The translations under genes and the position numbers were made by a program. This document shows, piece after piece, positions 48,670 to 57,608 of a stretch of DNA of 64,000 nucleotides. Below the pieces are notes generated by a model. The model worked only from the letters and a program-made list of their open reading frames with translations, searched no databases and was not told the DNA's origin. The stretch is from Streptomyces vinaceus. GTDB taxonomy: Bacteria; Actinomycetota; Actinomycetes; Streptomycetales; Streptomycetaceae. Within the stretch, counting starts at the first letter, position 1. Each line of letters begins with the position of its first letter. The stretch covers positions 2,055,001-2,119,000 of the forward strand of contig NZ_CP023692.1 in assembly GCF_008704935.1 (NCBI RefSeq). Direction: 5' to 3'.

Positions 48670-50250
48670 CTACGCGGCGGGCGAGGTGGCCTTCAGGGCG
48701 AGCCACAGCTCCATGCGGACGTCCGGATCGTCGAGGGAGCGTCCGAGGATCTCCTCGACCCGGCGCATCCGGTAGCGCAGCGTGTGCCGGTGCACCCCGA
48801 GGTCGGACGCCGCCGCGTCCCACTGCCCGTGCCGCGAGAGCCACGCCCGCAGCGAGACCTCCAGGTCCCCGCGCCCCTTCTTGTCGTGCTCGCGCAGCGC
48901 CCGCAGCGTGCCGTCCGCGAAGGCCCGTACCGCCTCGTCCGCGAGCAGCGGAAGCACCGACCCCGCCACCAGGTCCTCGTGCTCCACCATGGGCCGCCCC
49001 CGCCGCCGGGCCACGGCCAGCGCCTGGGCGGCCTGCTTGAACGCCGCCGCCACCCCCGAGGCCGCCGCGGCGGCCGACAGCCCGACCACCAGCTCGTCCG
49101 GCTCCGGACCGGTCGCCTCCCGCCCGCGCCGGGCCTCCAGCGCCTCCGCGTGGTCCACCGACGCCTGCACCGCCGCGCCCCCGTCGGCCGCCAGCACCAC
49201 GAGCCGCCCCTCCTCCGGTACGACCAGCAGCGCCTCCCCCGCCCGGGCGGCCGCCGACTCCACCGCGTCGGCCAGCAGCGCCAGCCCCTCGGGCTGTGCG
49301 GTGCCCGCCAGCGCCGGCTCGGCCACGATCAGCCGGAACGGCGCCTCCAGCAGCGCCCCGTACAGGTCCCCGGCCACGGCACGGGCGCGCTCGGGCTCCC
49401 CGTCCAGGAGCATCCGCAGCACGGCCGCGCCCAGCCGCGACTCGGCGTCGTGCAGCGACTTCGACCGCTCGGTGGTCAGGGTCAGCAGCGCCACCGCCGA
49501 GTGCACCGCGTACCGCTCGGCCGTGCCCAGCGGCGCCCCCGTGCCGACGGCGAGCGCGCCGCGGGCCCGCCGGCCCGTCCCGAGCGACTGGAGCTCGACC
49601 CGGTCCTCCGAGCCGCCCACCACGGCGCTCGCCGGCGCCGGCCGCTCGCGCAGCCGCTCCACGTCGGGGGTGAGCCGGGCGGCCCGCCGCGCGGCCCATT
49701 CCGGGGCGGCCGCGACCACCGCGCCCGAGGTGTCGTACAAGGCCGCCCAGCCGTGCACGTGCGCCGCCAGCTTCGCCAGCAGCTCGGCGGGCCCGTCCGC
49801 GGAGAGGGCGGCCCGGGTCAGCTCCCGCTGCGCCTCGAAGCCGGCGGTCACCGCGCGGTACTGGTCCGCCGCCAGCGCCGCCGAGACGGCCTTGCTGATC
49901 GCGAGGAACGGGGTCCTGCGGGGCACCTCCAGCAGCGGCAGGTCCTCGGCCCGCGCGGCCTCGACCAGGGCCTCGGGGACCGCCTCGTAGTTCACGCCGA
50001 CGGCGAAGCCGATGCCGACGACCCCGGCCGCGGCCAGGCGGCGTACGTACCGGCGCATCTCCTCGGGATCCTCCGCGTCCAGCTTCATCGCGGTGATCAG
50101 GAGCAGCTCGCCGCCCTCCATGTAGGGGACGGGGTCGGCGAGCTCGCTGACGTGGGCCCAGCGCACGGGGGTGTCGAGACGGCCCTCCCCCGCCCGGACG
50201 CTGAGCTTGAGCGCCGAGTGCTGGACGAGTGAGGCGAGCGTGAGCGGCAT
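48670..50250 (-). CDS. PucR family transcriptional regulator
   Basis: The 526-residue protein has the N-terminal PucR domain (MPLTLASLVQHSALKL... WAHVSELADPVPYMEGGELLLIT), a GGDEF-like/CdaR middle region (RGALAVGTGAPLGTAERYAVH) and the C-terminal PucR helix-turn-helix (WDAAASDLGVHRHTLRYRMRRVEEILGRSL). Members control catabolic genes for purines, amino acids or GABA in actinobacteria. It lies 147 bp upstream of the aldehyde dehydrogenase on the same strand and is the likely local regulator. The ATG at 50250 has no strong ribosome site. A near-palindromic tacgac...gtcgta pair (50282 and 50317) lies before the gene. Confidence 0.92.
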   Translation of the reverse strand: MPLTLASLVQHSALKLSVRAGEGRLDTPVRWAHVSELADPVPYMEGGELLLITAMKLDAEDPEEMRRYVRRLAAAGVVGIGFAVGVNYEAVPEALVEAARAEDLPLLEVPRRTPFLAISKAVSAALAADQYRAVTAGFEAQRELTRAALSADGPAELLAKLAAHVHGWAALYDTSGAVVAAAPEWAARRAARLTPDVERLRERPAPASAVVGGSEDRVELQSLGTGRRARGALAVGTGAPLGTAERYAVHSAVALLTLTTERSKSLHDAESRLGAAVLRMLLDGEPERARAVAGDLYGALLEAPFRLIVAEPALAGTAQPEGLALLADAVESAAARAGEALLVVPEEGRLVVLAADGGAAVQASVDHAEALEARRGREATGPEPDELVVGLSAAAAASGVAAAFKQAAQALAVARRRGRPMVEHEDLVAGSVLPLLADEAVRAFADGTLRALREHDKKGRGDLEVSLRAWLSRHGQWDAAASDLGVHRHTLRYRMRRVEEILGRSLDDPDVRMELWLALKATSPAA

Positions 50251-50363
50251 CGGGTACCAGGGGCCTTCGGGGAGGGAGGGGTACGACGGAAAGGAGAAGC
50301 GGGGGAACTTCGCCTTGTCGTATGAACGACTCCCCTCGATTCTGCCACCTCGTACGGTTCGGC

Positions 50364-52475
50364 TCAGCCCGTCGCGCTCAGCCTCACCAGCAGCGGAGCC
50401 GCCCGCTCCCCCTGGACCGAGGTCAGCGAGAGCACCGCGTGTCCGGGCGGTACGGCGTGCGCCAGATCGGAGGCCGACCAGCGCTCCCGCTCCACCTGCC
50501 GCACGGTGACCGCGTCCGTGGTCACGGCCTTGCCGGTGACCAGCTTGCGGAAGGCGTGGATGGCCCGGGTCAGCGGCTGGTCGGCGAAGACGGTGCGGTG
50601 GGTGACGTCCCGCGTCTCGACCCATTCGGTGCCCCAGGCCTCGGCGAAGCGCTTGCCGTCCCAGGTGGTGACCCCGGAGAAGGCCATCCGGCAGCCGACC
50701 GCCCCGAGCAGCGGGGTGCGCAGCGCCTCCGGTACGTCGTCCAGGGTGCGCAGCGTGAGCAGGACGCCGGCGTTGGCCGAGCGCAGCCGCTGGAGGCCCC
50801 GCACGGTCTGCGGGGTCAGGGTGTGCGAGGCGTCGTCGAAGGCGAGGAACGCGAACAGGGACCGGTCGGCGCGGGCGGCGGCGGAGGCGTTGAACTGCGC
50901 GAGCAGCAGCCGGGCCAGGATCCGGGAAGCGTCGGCGTGGCCGCGCTCGGGCAGGTCGATGCGGACGCGCAGCGGGTGCTCCAGGGCGCGCAGCGAGAAG
51001 GGCCTGCCCTGGCCGGTGGTGTCGAAGAAGCCCGCGAAGGCGGGCCGGTCCAGGAGCGCCACCCGGTCGGCGAGGGCCGGCCCGGGATCGCCGTGGGCCC
51101 CGTGCTGGCGTTCGCGCGCGTCGAGTTCGCGGAGCATCACGTGCTGCCCGGCGTCTTCGAGCGCGGTGCGCAGCCCGTCGAGGGCGCCGGGCACCCGGTC
51201 GAGCAGTTCGCGCAGCTCGGGCACGGCGGGGAAGCGCCCGTACGCCGTGCGGAACGGGCCGAGCAGCTGGGCGAGGGCCGTCGCGGCCCGGCGTACCTCG
51301 ATGCCGGGGACGTCGCCGACGAAGGCCTCGGCGAGCAGTGTGGCCGCCTCGTCGGCGTCGGTGGTGCCGCCGTAGAGGTCGAGGTCGTAGACGGATTCGG
51401 GGTCGCCGACCCGGACCACGACGTCGTACGCGGTGTCCGGGCCGAGCTGGGCGCCGGCCGGGGCGACGGCGATGACGGCGGCCTGCCCGGCCAGCGCCTG
51501 GAGGGCGAGCGATTCGACGACGGGCCGCACCAGCTGCCGGGTCTTGCCCGCGCCGGAGGGGCCGACGGCGAGCAGCGAGGTGCCCAGCACGGCGGGGTCG
51601 AGGGCGAGGCGGGTGCCGCGCCGGCCGTACGGGTTGCGGGCGCTGTCCTCGACGGTGCCGAGCAGCACCTGCCGGGCGAGCAGGTCGTGCCGCGCGGCCC
51701 GGACGGGCAGATCGCGGGCGCCGGAGGGGTGGACGCAGGCGCCGGCGCCCTTGTCGCGCACGGAGTCGGCGAAGGCCACGGCCCGGGAGGGGTCGGCCCG
51801 TACGGACTCCCAGGCGCGCGTGATCCGCGCGTAGTCCACGTCGTTCATCCGGCCGGACCCGGCCTCGGCACCGAGCCGGTCGGCGATCTCCCCGAGCCCG
51901 GCCCCCCGCAACTGCGGCCAAGCGGCGGGATCGTCGGGCCCGCCCTCCTCGGGACGGGCCGGCACGGCGGCCTGCACGGCCTGGACGGCGCGGCTGCGCA
52001 GCAGCCGGCGGGCCAGCTCCGGCCAGCGGCCGAGCCGCCCGAAGCCGACGACCAGGGCGGCGACGACCAGGCCGTACCAGATGTACGAGGCGACCACGGA
52101 GGGCATCGTGCCGGCCCAGGAGTCGGGCGTGAACATGTAGAGCGGCCAGAGCCAGAAGCCGCCCAGGTAGCCGTTCCAGAGGAGGGACCACAGCAGCAGC
52201 CCGGCCAGCAGGGCGATCAGCGCGCCGCTGATCAGCTGGCGGGTCGGGGTCCGCTCGGGCTCCTCGGCCGCGCGCGGTGCGTGGCCGTACGTCCACACGC
52301 CCGGGCCGTCGGAGCTGCGCGGGGTGCGCAGCCAGTCGGCGAGCGAGGGGCCGGGGCCGGCCGGGGCGTGGGCGGGCTTCGGCGGGAGGCCCGGCGGCGG
52401 GCCCGCGGGCCGCGGGACGTGCCCGGCGCGCGGCGGCCGCTTCTCGTCCGTGCCGTACGTGCCGTCGGTGTCCAT
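50364..52475 (-). CDS. TraD/FtsK-like membrane ATPase of unknown system
   Basis: The 703-residue protein has a Pro-rich cytoplasmic N terminus, two to three spans (about residues 80-150, SGALIALLAGLLLWSLLWNG and VVASYIWYGLVVAALVVGF), then an ATPase domain with Walker A VGPSGAGKTRQLVRP (about 315) and a region SLFAFLAFDDASHTL that fits Walker B with DD in place of DE. The tail (GLQRLRSANAGVLLTLRTLDDVPEAL) resembles VirD4/TraG coupling proteins. No relaxase, T4SS or partition gene is near. The ATG at 52475 is used with ggcagggg upstream. It lies divergent from gabT. It may be a stand-alone DNA or protein pump; role unknown. Confidence 0.83.
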   Translation of the reverse strand: MDTDGTYGTDEKRPPRAGHVPRPAGPPPGLPPKPAHAPAGPGPSLADWLRTPRSSDGPGVWTYGHAPRAAEEPERTPTRQLISGALIALLAGLLLWSLLWNGYLGGFWLWPLYMFTPDSWAGTMPSVVASYIWYGLVVAALVVGFGRLGRWPELARRLLRSRAVQAVQAAVPARPEEGGPDDPAAWPQLRGAGLGEIADRLGAEAGSGRMNDVDYARITRAWESVRADPSRAVAFADSVRDKGAGACVHPSGARDLPVRAARHDLLARQVLLGTVEDSARNPYGRRGTRLALDPAVLGTSLLAVGPSGAGKTRQLVRPVVESLALQALAGQAAVIAVAPAGAQLGPDTAYDVVVRVGDPESVYDLDLYGGTTDADEAATLLAEAFVGDVPGIEVRRAATALAQLLGPFRTAYGRFPAVPELRELLDRVPGALDGLRTALEDAGQHVMLRELDARERQHGAHGDPGPALADRVALLDRPAFAGFFDTTGQGRPFSLRALEHPLRVRIDLPERGHADASRILARLLLAQFNASAAARADRSLFAFLAFDDASHTLTPQTVRGLQRLRSANAGVLLTLRTLDDVPEALRTPLLGAVGCRMAFSGVTTWDGKRFAEAWGTEWVETRDVTHRTVFADQPLTRAIHAFRKLVTGKAVTTDAVTVRQVERERWSASDLAHAVPPGHAVLSLTSVQGERAAPLLVRLSATG

Positions 52476-52724
52476 GAAACCCCTGCCCCCTGCCCGTGCC
52501 TGCGCTGCGTCGCTCAATGTAGTTGCCCGCAGGCGCCCGTGGGCCCCGTACGAGCCGCTGTCTCCGCAGCGTCCACAAGACAGGCGGCGGCCGCTTCCTA
52601 TGGCCGTCACGGACAAGGACACGCGGGCACCACTCCCGAACGGAGCATGCCGTACCCCCTCCCCCGGGCCTAGCCTGCGGACAAAGACACAAGTGCGTCC
52701 GAAAACACCCCCCAGGAGCCCTCT

Positions 52725-54071
52725 ATGACCGCTGTCCCGCAGGAGCGCAAGATCGTCACCGCGATCCCCGGCCCCAAGTCGCAGGAGCTGCAGGCCCGCC
52801 GCCTGCAGACCGTGGCCGGTGGCGTGGGCTCCGTGCTGCCCGTCTTCACGGCCCGCGCGGGTGGCGGCATCATCGAGGACGTCGACGGCAACCGTCTGAT
52901 CGACTTCGGTTCCGGCATCGCCGTGACCTCCGTCGGCGCCTCCGCCGAGGCCGTCGTGCGCCGCGCCTCCGCGCAGCTCGCCGACTTCACCCACACCTGC
53001 TTCATGGTCACGCCGTACGAGGGCTACGTCGAGGTCTGCGAGGCGCTCGCCGAGCTGACCCCGGGCGACCACGCGAAGAAGTCGGCGCTGTTCAACTCCG
53101 GCGCCGAGGCCGTCGAGAACGCCGTCAAGATCGCCCGTGCGTACACCAAGCGCCAGGCCGTCGTCGTCTTCGACCACGGCTACCACGGCCGTACGAACCT
53201 GACGATGGCGCTGACCTCGAAGAACATGCCGTACAAGAACGGCTTCGGCCCGTTCGCCCCCGAGGTCTACCGCGTCCCGGTCGCCTACGGCTACCGCTGG
53301 CCCACCGGCGCCGAGAACTGCGGCCCCGAGGCCGCCGCCCAGGCGATCGACCAGATCACCAAGCAGATCGGCGCCGACAACGTCGCCGCGATCATCATCG
53401 AGCCGGTCCTCGGCGAGGGCGGCTTCATCGAGCCGGCCAAGGGCTTCCTGCCGGCGATCGTGAAGTTCGCCAACGAGAACGGCATCGTCTTCGTCGCCGA
53501 CGAGATCCAGTCCGGCTTCTGCCGCACCGGCCAGTGGTTCGCGTGCGAGGACGAGGGCATCGTCCCGGACCTGATCACCACCGCCAAGGGCATCGCGGGC
53601 GGTCTGCCGCTCGCCGCCGTGACGGGCCGCGCCGAGATCATGGACGCCGCGCACGCGGGCGGCCTCGGCGGCACCTACGGTGGCAACCCGGTGGCCTGCG
53701 CCGGTGCGCTGGGCTCGATCGAGACCATGAAGGAGCTCGACCTCAACGCCGCGGCGAAGAAGATCGAGTCCGTCATGAAGACCCGCCTGACGGCCATGCA
53801 GGAGAAGTACGACATCATCGGCGACATCCGCGGCCGCGGTGCGATGATCGCGATCGAGCTCGTCAAGGACCCGGTCTCCAAGACCCCGTTCCCGGAGGCG
53901 GCCGGCGCGCTCGCCAAGGCGTGCCACGCCGAGGGCCTGCTCGTCCTCACCTGCGGCACCTACGGCAACGTGCTCCGCTTCCTGCCGCCGATCGTCATCG
54001 GCGAGGACCTGCTGAACGAGGGCCTGGACCTCATCGAGGCGGCGTTCGCGGCCATCGGCACGGACGTCTGA
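52725..54071 (+). CDS. gabT: 4-aminobutyrate aminotransferase
   Basis: PLP-dependent class III aminotransferase converting GABA and 2-oxoglutarate to succinate semialdehyde and glutamate. The 448-residue product has GSGIAVTSVG, FNSGAEAVENAVKIAR, FVADEIQSGFCRTG and the PLP lysine K288 (TTAKGIAGGLPL), all typical. Starts ATG 52725 with caggag seven bases upstream. It is divergent from the membrane ATPase over 249 bp and ends before a terminator with a T-run. In context it feeds the polyamine-to-GABA-to-succinate route implied by the cluster at 57.6-64 kb. Confidence 0.95.
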   Translation: MTAVPQERKIVTAIPGPKSQELQARRLQTVAGGVGSVLPVFTARAGGGIIEDVDGNRLIDFGSGIAVTSVGASAEAVVRRASAQLADFTHTCFMVTPYEGYVEVCEALAELTPGDHAKKSALFNSGAEAVENAVKIARAYTKRQAVVVFDHGYHGRTNLTMALTSKNMPYKNGFGPFAPEVYRVPVAYGYRWPTGAENCGPEAAAQAIDQITKQIGADNVAAIIIEPVLGEGGFIEPAKGFLPAIVKFANENGIVFVADEIQSGFCRTGQWFACEDEGIVPDLITTAKGIAGGLPLAAVTGRAEIMDAAHAGGLGGTYGGNPVACAGALGSIETMKELDLNAAAKKIESVMKTRLTAMQEKYDIIGDIRGRGAMIAIELVKDPVSKTPFPEAAGALAKACHAEGLLVLTCGTYGNVLRFLPPIVIGEDLLNEGLDLIEAAFAAIGTDV

Positions 54072-54138
54072 GCTAGCTTCCGAACACAGGAGCCCGCCCC
54101 TACCCCCGGTAACGGGCAGGCGCTGTGAAGAAGATGTG

Positions 54139-54182
54139 GGGGGCCGATGGCAGGAGCGCGTTCCTGCTGTCGGTCCCCTTTT
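54139..54182 (+). terminator. gabT Rho-independent terminator with T-run
   Basis: A 17-bp stem (gggggccgatggcagga / tcctgctgtcggtcccc, with G-U pairs) and a 6-base loop, followed by tttt. Lies 67 bases past the gabT stop and 22 before the PAP2 gene. Confidence 0.85.
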
Positions 54183-54204
54183 CGCTGCCGTACGGTTTCT
54201 GCAG

Positions 54205-54978
54205 ATGAGTGAGACACCCCGCTCCCGGGAGACCGGGGGCGACACCAGTACCGGGCTTCCCCAGCGCCGCACTGGGCCTGCGTTCGCGCACACTCCTCAC
54301 CGATCGGACGGCCGTTCGCCCCAAACCCCCCGGGGCGCTCGGCAACCCGATCCGGGCGGCCGTCCCGGAACCACCCCCCCTGTTCCGGGACGGCCGGCCA
54401 TTCTCCTCCTCCTCCTCTCCCTGCTGGGGCTCGCCCTGACGACCTGGCAGGTCCTGGTGTCGGGTCCGCTGCTCACGCCGGACGAGCGCCTCAGCCGCGC
54501 CCTGGTCCGCACGGTCCCCGACTCCGTCACCGAGCGCCTCTCCGACCTCGGCAACGTCCCGGTCGCCGTACCCGTCCTGCTCCTGGCGATGGCGTACTCC
54601 GTCCGGCGCTCGCGCGCCTGGGCCCCGGCCTTGACGGCCGGGCTGGCGATGGCGCTGGTCCCGGCCGTGATCGTGCCGCTGAAGGAGTGGACCGCCCGCC
54701 CGGGGCCCCTGGAGCCGTGGGCCGCCGGCTACTTCCCCTCGGGCCACACGGCGACGTCGGCCGTCGCCTACATCGGCGCGGCCCTGCTGGTCTCCCCGTA
54801 CGTGCGCCGCCCGTGGCCGATGGCGCTCGCGCTCCTCCTGACGGCCGCCACCGCCACCGGCCTGATCCTGCGCGGCTGGCACTGGCCCGTTGACGTCCTG
54901 GCCAGCTGCTTCCTGTGCACCCTGCTGCTGGTCCCCGTCGCCCACACCGTCCGCCGCGCTGTCAGGCCCCCCGCCTAG
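54205..54978 (+). CDS. PAP2 family membrane phosphatase
   Basis: A 257-residue integral membrane protein with a disordered N terminus, then about five spans. Signature motifs are KEWTARP (shortened from KX6RP), YFPSGHT and GLILRGWHWPVDV (SRX5HX3D-like), so it is a lipid or polyprenyl phosphatase of the PAP2 superfamily. The start is ATG at 54205, placed after the gabT terminator; an upstream in-frame start at 54136 would fall inside that terminator. Substrate unknown. It is not obviously linked to its neighbours. Confidence 0.87.
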   Translation: MSETPRSRETGGDTSTGLPQRRTGPAFAHTPHRSDGRSPQTPRGARQPDPGGRPGTTPPVPGRPAILLLLLSLLGLALTTWQVLVSGPLLTPDERLSRALVRTVPDSVTERLSDLGNVPVAVPVLLLAMAYSVRRSRAWAPALTAGLAMALVPAVIVPLKEWTARPGPLEPWAAGYFPSGHTATSAVAYIGAALLVSPYVRRPWPMALALLLTAATATGLILRGWHWPVDVLASCFLCTLLLVPVAHTVRRAVRPPA

Positions 54979-55031
54979 CACCGACCACGCACGTGGGGAT
55001 GTCCGGGCGCTCGGGCGACCAGGGCGGCCGC

Positions 55032-55055
55032 GCCGGAGTCCGGTCGGACTCCGGC
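55032..55055. terminator. Stem-loop after the chitinase gene
   Basis: gccggagtccg / cggactccggc, 11 perfect base pairs over a two-base turn, 15 bp past the chitinase stop. Confidence 0.65.
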
Positions 55056-55069
55056 TCGGACCGCGCCCG

Positions 55070-56884
55070 CTAGCCGCCGAAGTAGGCGTCGAAGTTCTTC
55101 GAGAACTCCCAGGCGCCGAAGCGGTCCCAGTTGACCGACCAGGTCATCAGGCCGCGCAGGGCGGGCCAGGTGCCGTGGGTCTGGTAGGTCCCGCAGTTCG
55201 TCTTCTTCGTCAGGCAGTCCAGCGCCTTGTTCACCTCGGCGGGCGGGGTGTGTCCGTTGCCCGCGTTGGTGGTGGCCGGCAGGCCGATGGCCACCTGGTC
55301 GGGGCGCAGCGGCGGGAAGACGCGTGCCATGTTGCCCGCGACCGGGAAGCCGGTGAGCAGCATGTCGGTCATGGCGATGTGGAAGTCGGCCCCGCCCATG
55401 GAGTGGTACTGGTTGTCGAGGCCCATGATCGAGCCCGAGTTGTAGTCCTGGACGTGGAGCAGGGTGAGGTCGTCGCGCAGGGCGTGGATGACGGGGAGGT
55501 AGGCGCCGGCGCGGGGGTCCTGGCCGCCCCAGGGGCCGGAGCCGTAGTACTGGTAGCCCAGCTGGACGAAGAAGGTCTCCGGGGCCATGGTCAGGACGAA
55601 GCCCGGGCCGTACTTGGCCTTCAGCGTCTTCACGGCGGCGATCAAATTGGTGATCACCGGGGTGGTGGGGGCGCGGAAGTCGGTGTCCCCGGTGGCGAGG
55701 GAGAGCGAGTGGCCCTCGAAGTCGATGTCGAGTCCGTCGAGCCCGTACTCGTCGATGATCTTGCTGACCGAGGAGACGAAGGTGTCGCGGGCAGCCGTGG
55801 TGGCGAGCTGGACCTGGCCGTTCTGGCCGCCGATCGAGATCAGCACCTTCTTGCCCGCCGCCTGCTTGGCCTTGACGGCCGCCTTGAACTCGGCGGCGGA
55901 CTCCACGTTCGGGCATTCGGCGACCGGGCAGAGGGAGAAGCGGATGTCCCCCGAGGTCACCGAGGTCGGTTCGCCGAAGGCGAGGTTGATGACGTCCCAG
56001 GAGGCCGGGACGTCGGCCATCCGCACGTAGCCGGATCCGTTGGCGAAGCCGGCGTGGAGGTAGCCGACGAGGGCGTGGGCGGGGAGGCCGGGTTGGCCCG
56101 GGTCGCCTCCGCCGCTCGTCGTGGAGGCGGAGACGGCGGCGCTCTTCGCGGACTCGCCGGCCGCGTTCACCGCGCTGACCTGGAAGGTGTACGAGGTGGA
56201 CGCGGTGAGCCCGGTGACCGTCGTCGAGGTCCCGCTGACGCTCACGGGCGCGGCGCCGCCCCGGTAGAGCGTGTACGAGGTGGCGCCGGAGGCGGCCGAC
56301 CAGGAGAGGTTCAGGCTGCTCGCGGTGGCTCCGGACGCGGTCAGGCCGGTGGGGGCGGCCGGGGGCTGGGGCTGTCCGGGTCCGGTACCGCCCGGGTCGG
56401 GGCCGACGAGCGTGACGTCGTCCGTGAGGTGGGCGCCCTGGCCGTACCAGCCGTGCGTGTAGACCGTCACGGAGGTGGTGGCCGTACCGGTACGGAAGGT
56501 CGTGCTCAGGTGCTTCCAGGCACCCGGGGTCTGCGTCCAGGTGGACACGTCGGTGGTGCCGGTCCCGGCCGCGCCGAGGTAGACGTACGGGCCCTGTACC
56601 CAGGCGGCGAGCGTGTACGTCGCGTCGGGCTTGACGGTGACGGTCTGGGAGCAGCGGGCGTTGTCCTGGCCGGCCGGGGTGGCCTTGAGGGCGGAACTCC
56701 CGCCGTGGACGGGGGTGGTGACGACGGCGCCGCTCCCGGCCGAGCAGCTCCAGCCGTCGAGTCCGGCTTCGAAACCGCCGTTGCGGGCGAGGTCGGCGTC
56801 GGCCGCCGCGGCCGGCGGGCCCGCGGCGAGGAAGGCGGCCACCGCGAGGGCGGCCGCGGTAAGCAGTGACATGGGTCTGCGCAC
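55070..56884 (-). CDS. Secreted family 18 chitinase with CBM and FnIII
   Basis: Endochitinase hydrolysing beta-1,4-GlcNAc chains outside the cell. The 604-residue precursor has a Sec signal peptide (about 1-28), a jelly-roll carbohydrate-binding module (about 30-160, ARNGGFEAGLDGWSC), a fibronectin type III domain (about 172-262) and a GH18 catalytic domain with DGLDIDFEG, where E390 is the proton donor. The start is GTG at 56884 with ggagg six bases upstream. The promoter carries a DasR-like operator (see 56949), so expression should answer to N-acetylglucosamine or chitosan oligomers. Family and layout are standard for Streptomyces chitinases. Confidence 0.96.
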   Translation of the reverse strand: MRRPMSLLTAAALAVAAFLAAGPPAAAADADLARNGGFEAGLDGWSCSAGSGAVVTTPVHGGSSALKATPAGQDNARCSQTVTVKPDATYTLAAWVQGPYVYLGAAGTGTTDVSTWTQTPGAWKHLSTTFRTGTATTSVTVYTHGWYGQGAHLTDDVTLVGPDPGGTGPGQPQPPAAPTGLTASGATASSLNLSWSAASGATSYTLYRGGAAPVSVSGTSTTVTGLTASTSYTFQVSAVNAAGESAKSAAVSASTTSGGGDPGQPGLPAHALVGYLHAGFANGSGYVRMADVPASWDVINLAFGEPTSVTSGDIRFSLCPVAECPNVESAAEFKAAVKAKQAAGKKVLISIGGQNGQVQLATTAARDTFVSSVSKIIDEYGLDGLDIDFEGHSLSLATGDTDFRAPTTPVITNLIAAVKTLKAKYGPGFVLTMAPETFFVQLGYQYYGSGPWGGQDPRAGAYLPVIHALRDDLTLLHVQDYNSGSIMGLDNQYHSMGGADFHIAMTDMLLTGFPVAGNMARVFPPLRPDQVAIGLPATTNAGNGHTPPAEVNKALDCLTKKTNCGTYQTHGTWPALRGLMTWSVNWDRFGAWEFSKNFDAYFGG

Positions 56885-56944
56885 AACTGCCTCCGGAACA
56901 TGGGGGGATGGAGCCAGGCCGCCGGGGATGCGGCAGCGGCGCCC

Positions 56945-56973
56945 AACATGGTCCAGACCAATACCCTTGTCAA
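56945..56973 (-). promoter_or_regulatory. Chitinase promoter with DasR-type operator
   Basis: On the minus strand ttgaca (56968-56973), 17 bases, catgtt (56945-56950). The perfect palindrome tggtc-ca-gacca (56949-56960) fills the spacer and overlaps the -10. It matches the known dre site of the GntR-type repressor DasR (ACTGGTCTAGACCA/T) in all but the centre. The -35 overlaps the stop codon of the preceding gene. Confidence 0.75.
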
Positions 56974-57458
56974 GGCTTCCGGCCTTCCCGCCCCGCCACC
57001 CGGGCCGCCGCCTCGTGCATCGCGAGCTCCAGCAGCACCGGGTCCGTGAGCGTCCCGCTGCCGTCCGGGGCCACCAGCCAGTGCACCCCGCCCGTGGTCC
57101 GGCCGGGGTACGGCACCACGATCCAGGTCCCGCGCCCCGCTCCCCGTACGCCGGTGCCGAGCCAGCGCGAGGCCGTACCCGGGGGCACGAAGAAGCCCAG
57201 CCGAGGTGTCGATGTGCGGCTCCGCCGCGTGGCGCCGGAATCGGCGAGCACCGGGCCGGGCCGGTCGAGGAGCTGGGTCAGGACGTCGAGGGCGGCCTGC
57301 CCCAGCTCCCCGGGCAGGATCAGCACGTCCCACTGCCGGCCGGCGGGCAGCAGGGCGACCCCGAGGGGGTTGCGCTCCCACTCCCACCGGCAGGCGTCGG
57401 GATCCGGGGCCACCGACACGAGCCATTCCACCGCGGTCTTGATCTCCGAGCCGTGCAT
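56970..57458 (-). CDS. Conserved Streptomyces protein, unknown function
   Basis: A 162-residue soluble protein (MHGSEIKTAVEWLVSVAPDPDACRWEW...). It has no signal peptide, span or metal motif. A phrase such as GTWIVVPYPGRTTGGVHWLVAPDGSGTL and the C-terminal LLELAMHEAAARVAG vaguely resemble bifunctional DNA primase/polymerase N-terminal domains, but this is too weak to name a function. It starts at ATG 57458, just past a gap with two palindromes. Its stop overlaps the chitinase -35 box. It could sit in one transcript with the oxidoreductase upstream or have its own promoter. Confidence 0.7.
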   Translation of the reverse strand: MHGSEIKTAVEWLVSVAPDPDACRWEWERNPLGVALLPAGRQWDVLILPGELGQAALDVLTQLLDRPGPVLADSGATRRSRTSTPRLGFFVPPGTASRWLGTGVRGAGRGTWIVVPYPGRTTGGVHWLVAPDGSGTLTDPVLLELAMHEAAARVAGREGRKP

Positions 57459-57479
57459 CGCCCGGCCTCCGTTCTCTCG

Positions 57480-57496
57480 GGTGAGGGTTCCTCACC
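57480..57496. promoter_or_regulatory. Perfect 7-bp palindrome upstream of the gene at 56970
   Basis: ggtgagg-gtt-cctcacc, 22 bases before the start codon at 57458. Possible operator or small hairpin in the leader. Confidence 0.4.
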
Positions 57497-57532
57497 GGAA
57501 GAGAGCGGGGCCGGGCCCTGCGATGACGCGGG

Positions 57533-57556
57533 TTTCGCCACCCCGTGGTGGTGAAG
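57533..57556. terminator. Stem-loop in the gap after the oxidoreductase gene
   Basis: ttcgccacc-ccgt-ggtggtgaa, nine base pairs with one G-U, 53 bp past the stop of the FAD oxidoreductase gene; may end its transcript. Confidence 0.45.
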
Positions 57557-57608
57557 CGGCTCACGGTGTGAACCGCGGCGCGCGCCGGGGCGCGGCGAGG
57601 GCGGCCGG

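Noticed and set aside
50364..52475. Integrated conjugative element around the TraD-like ATPase
   Set aside because: No integrase, relaxase, att repeats, tRNA or composition change nearby; surrounding genes are ordinary metabolism.
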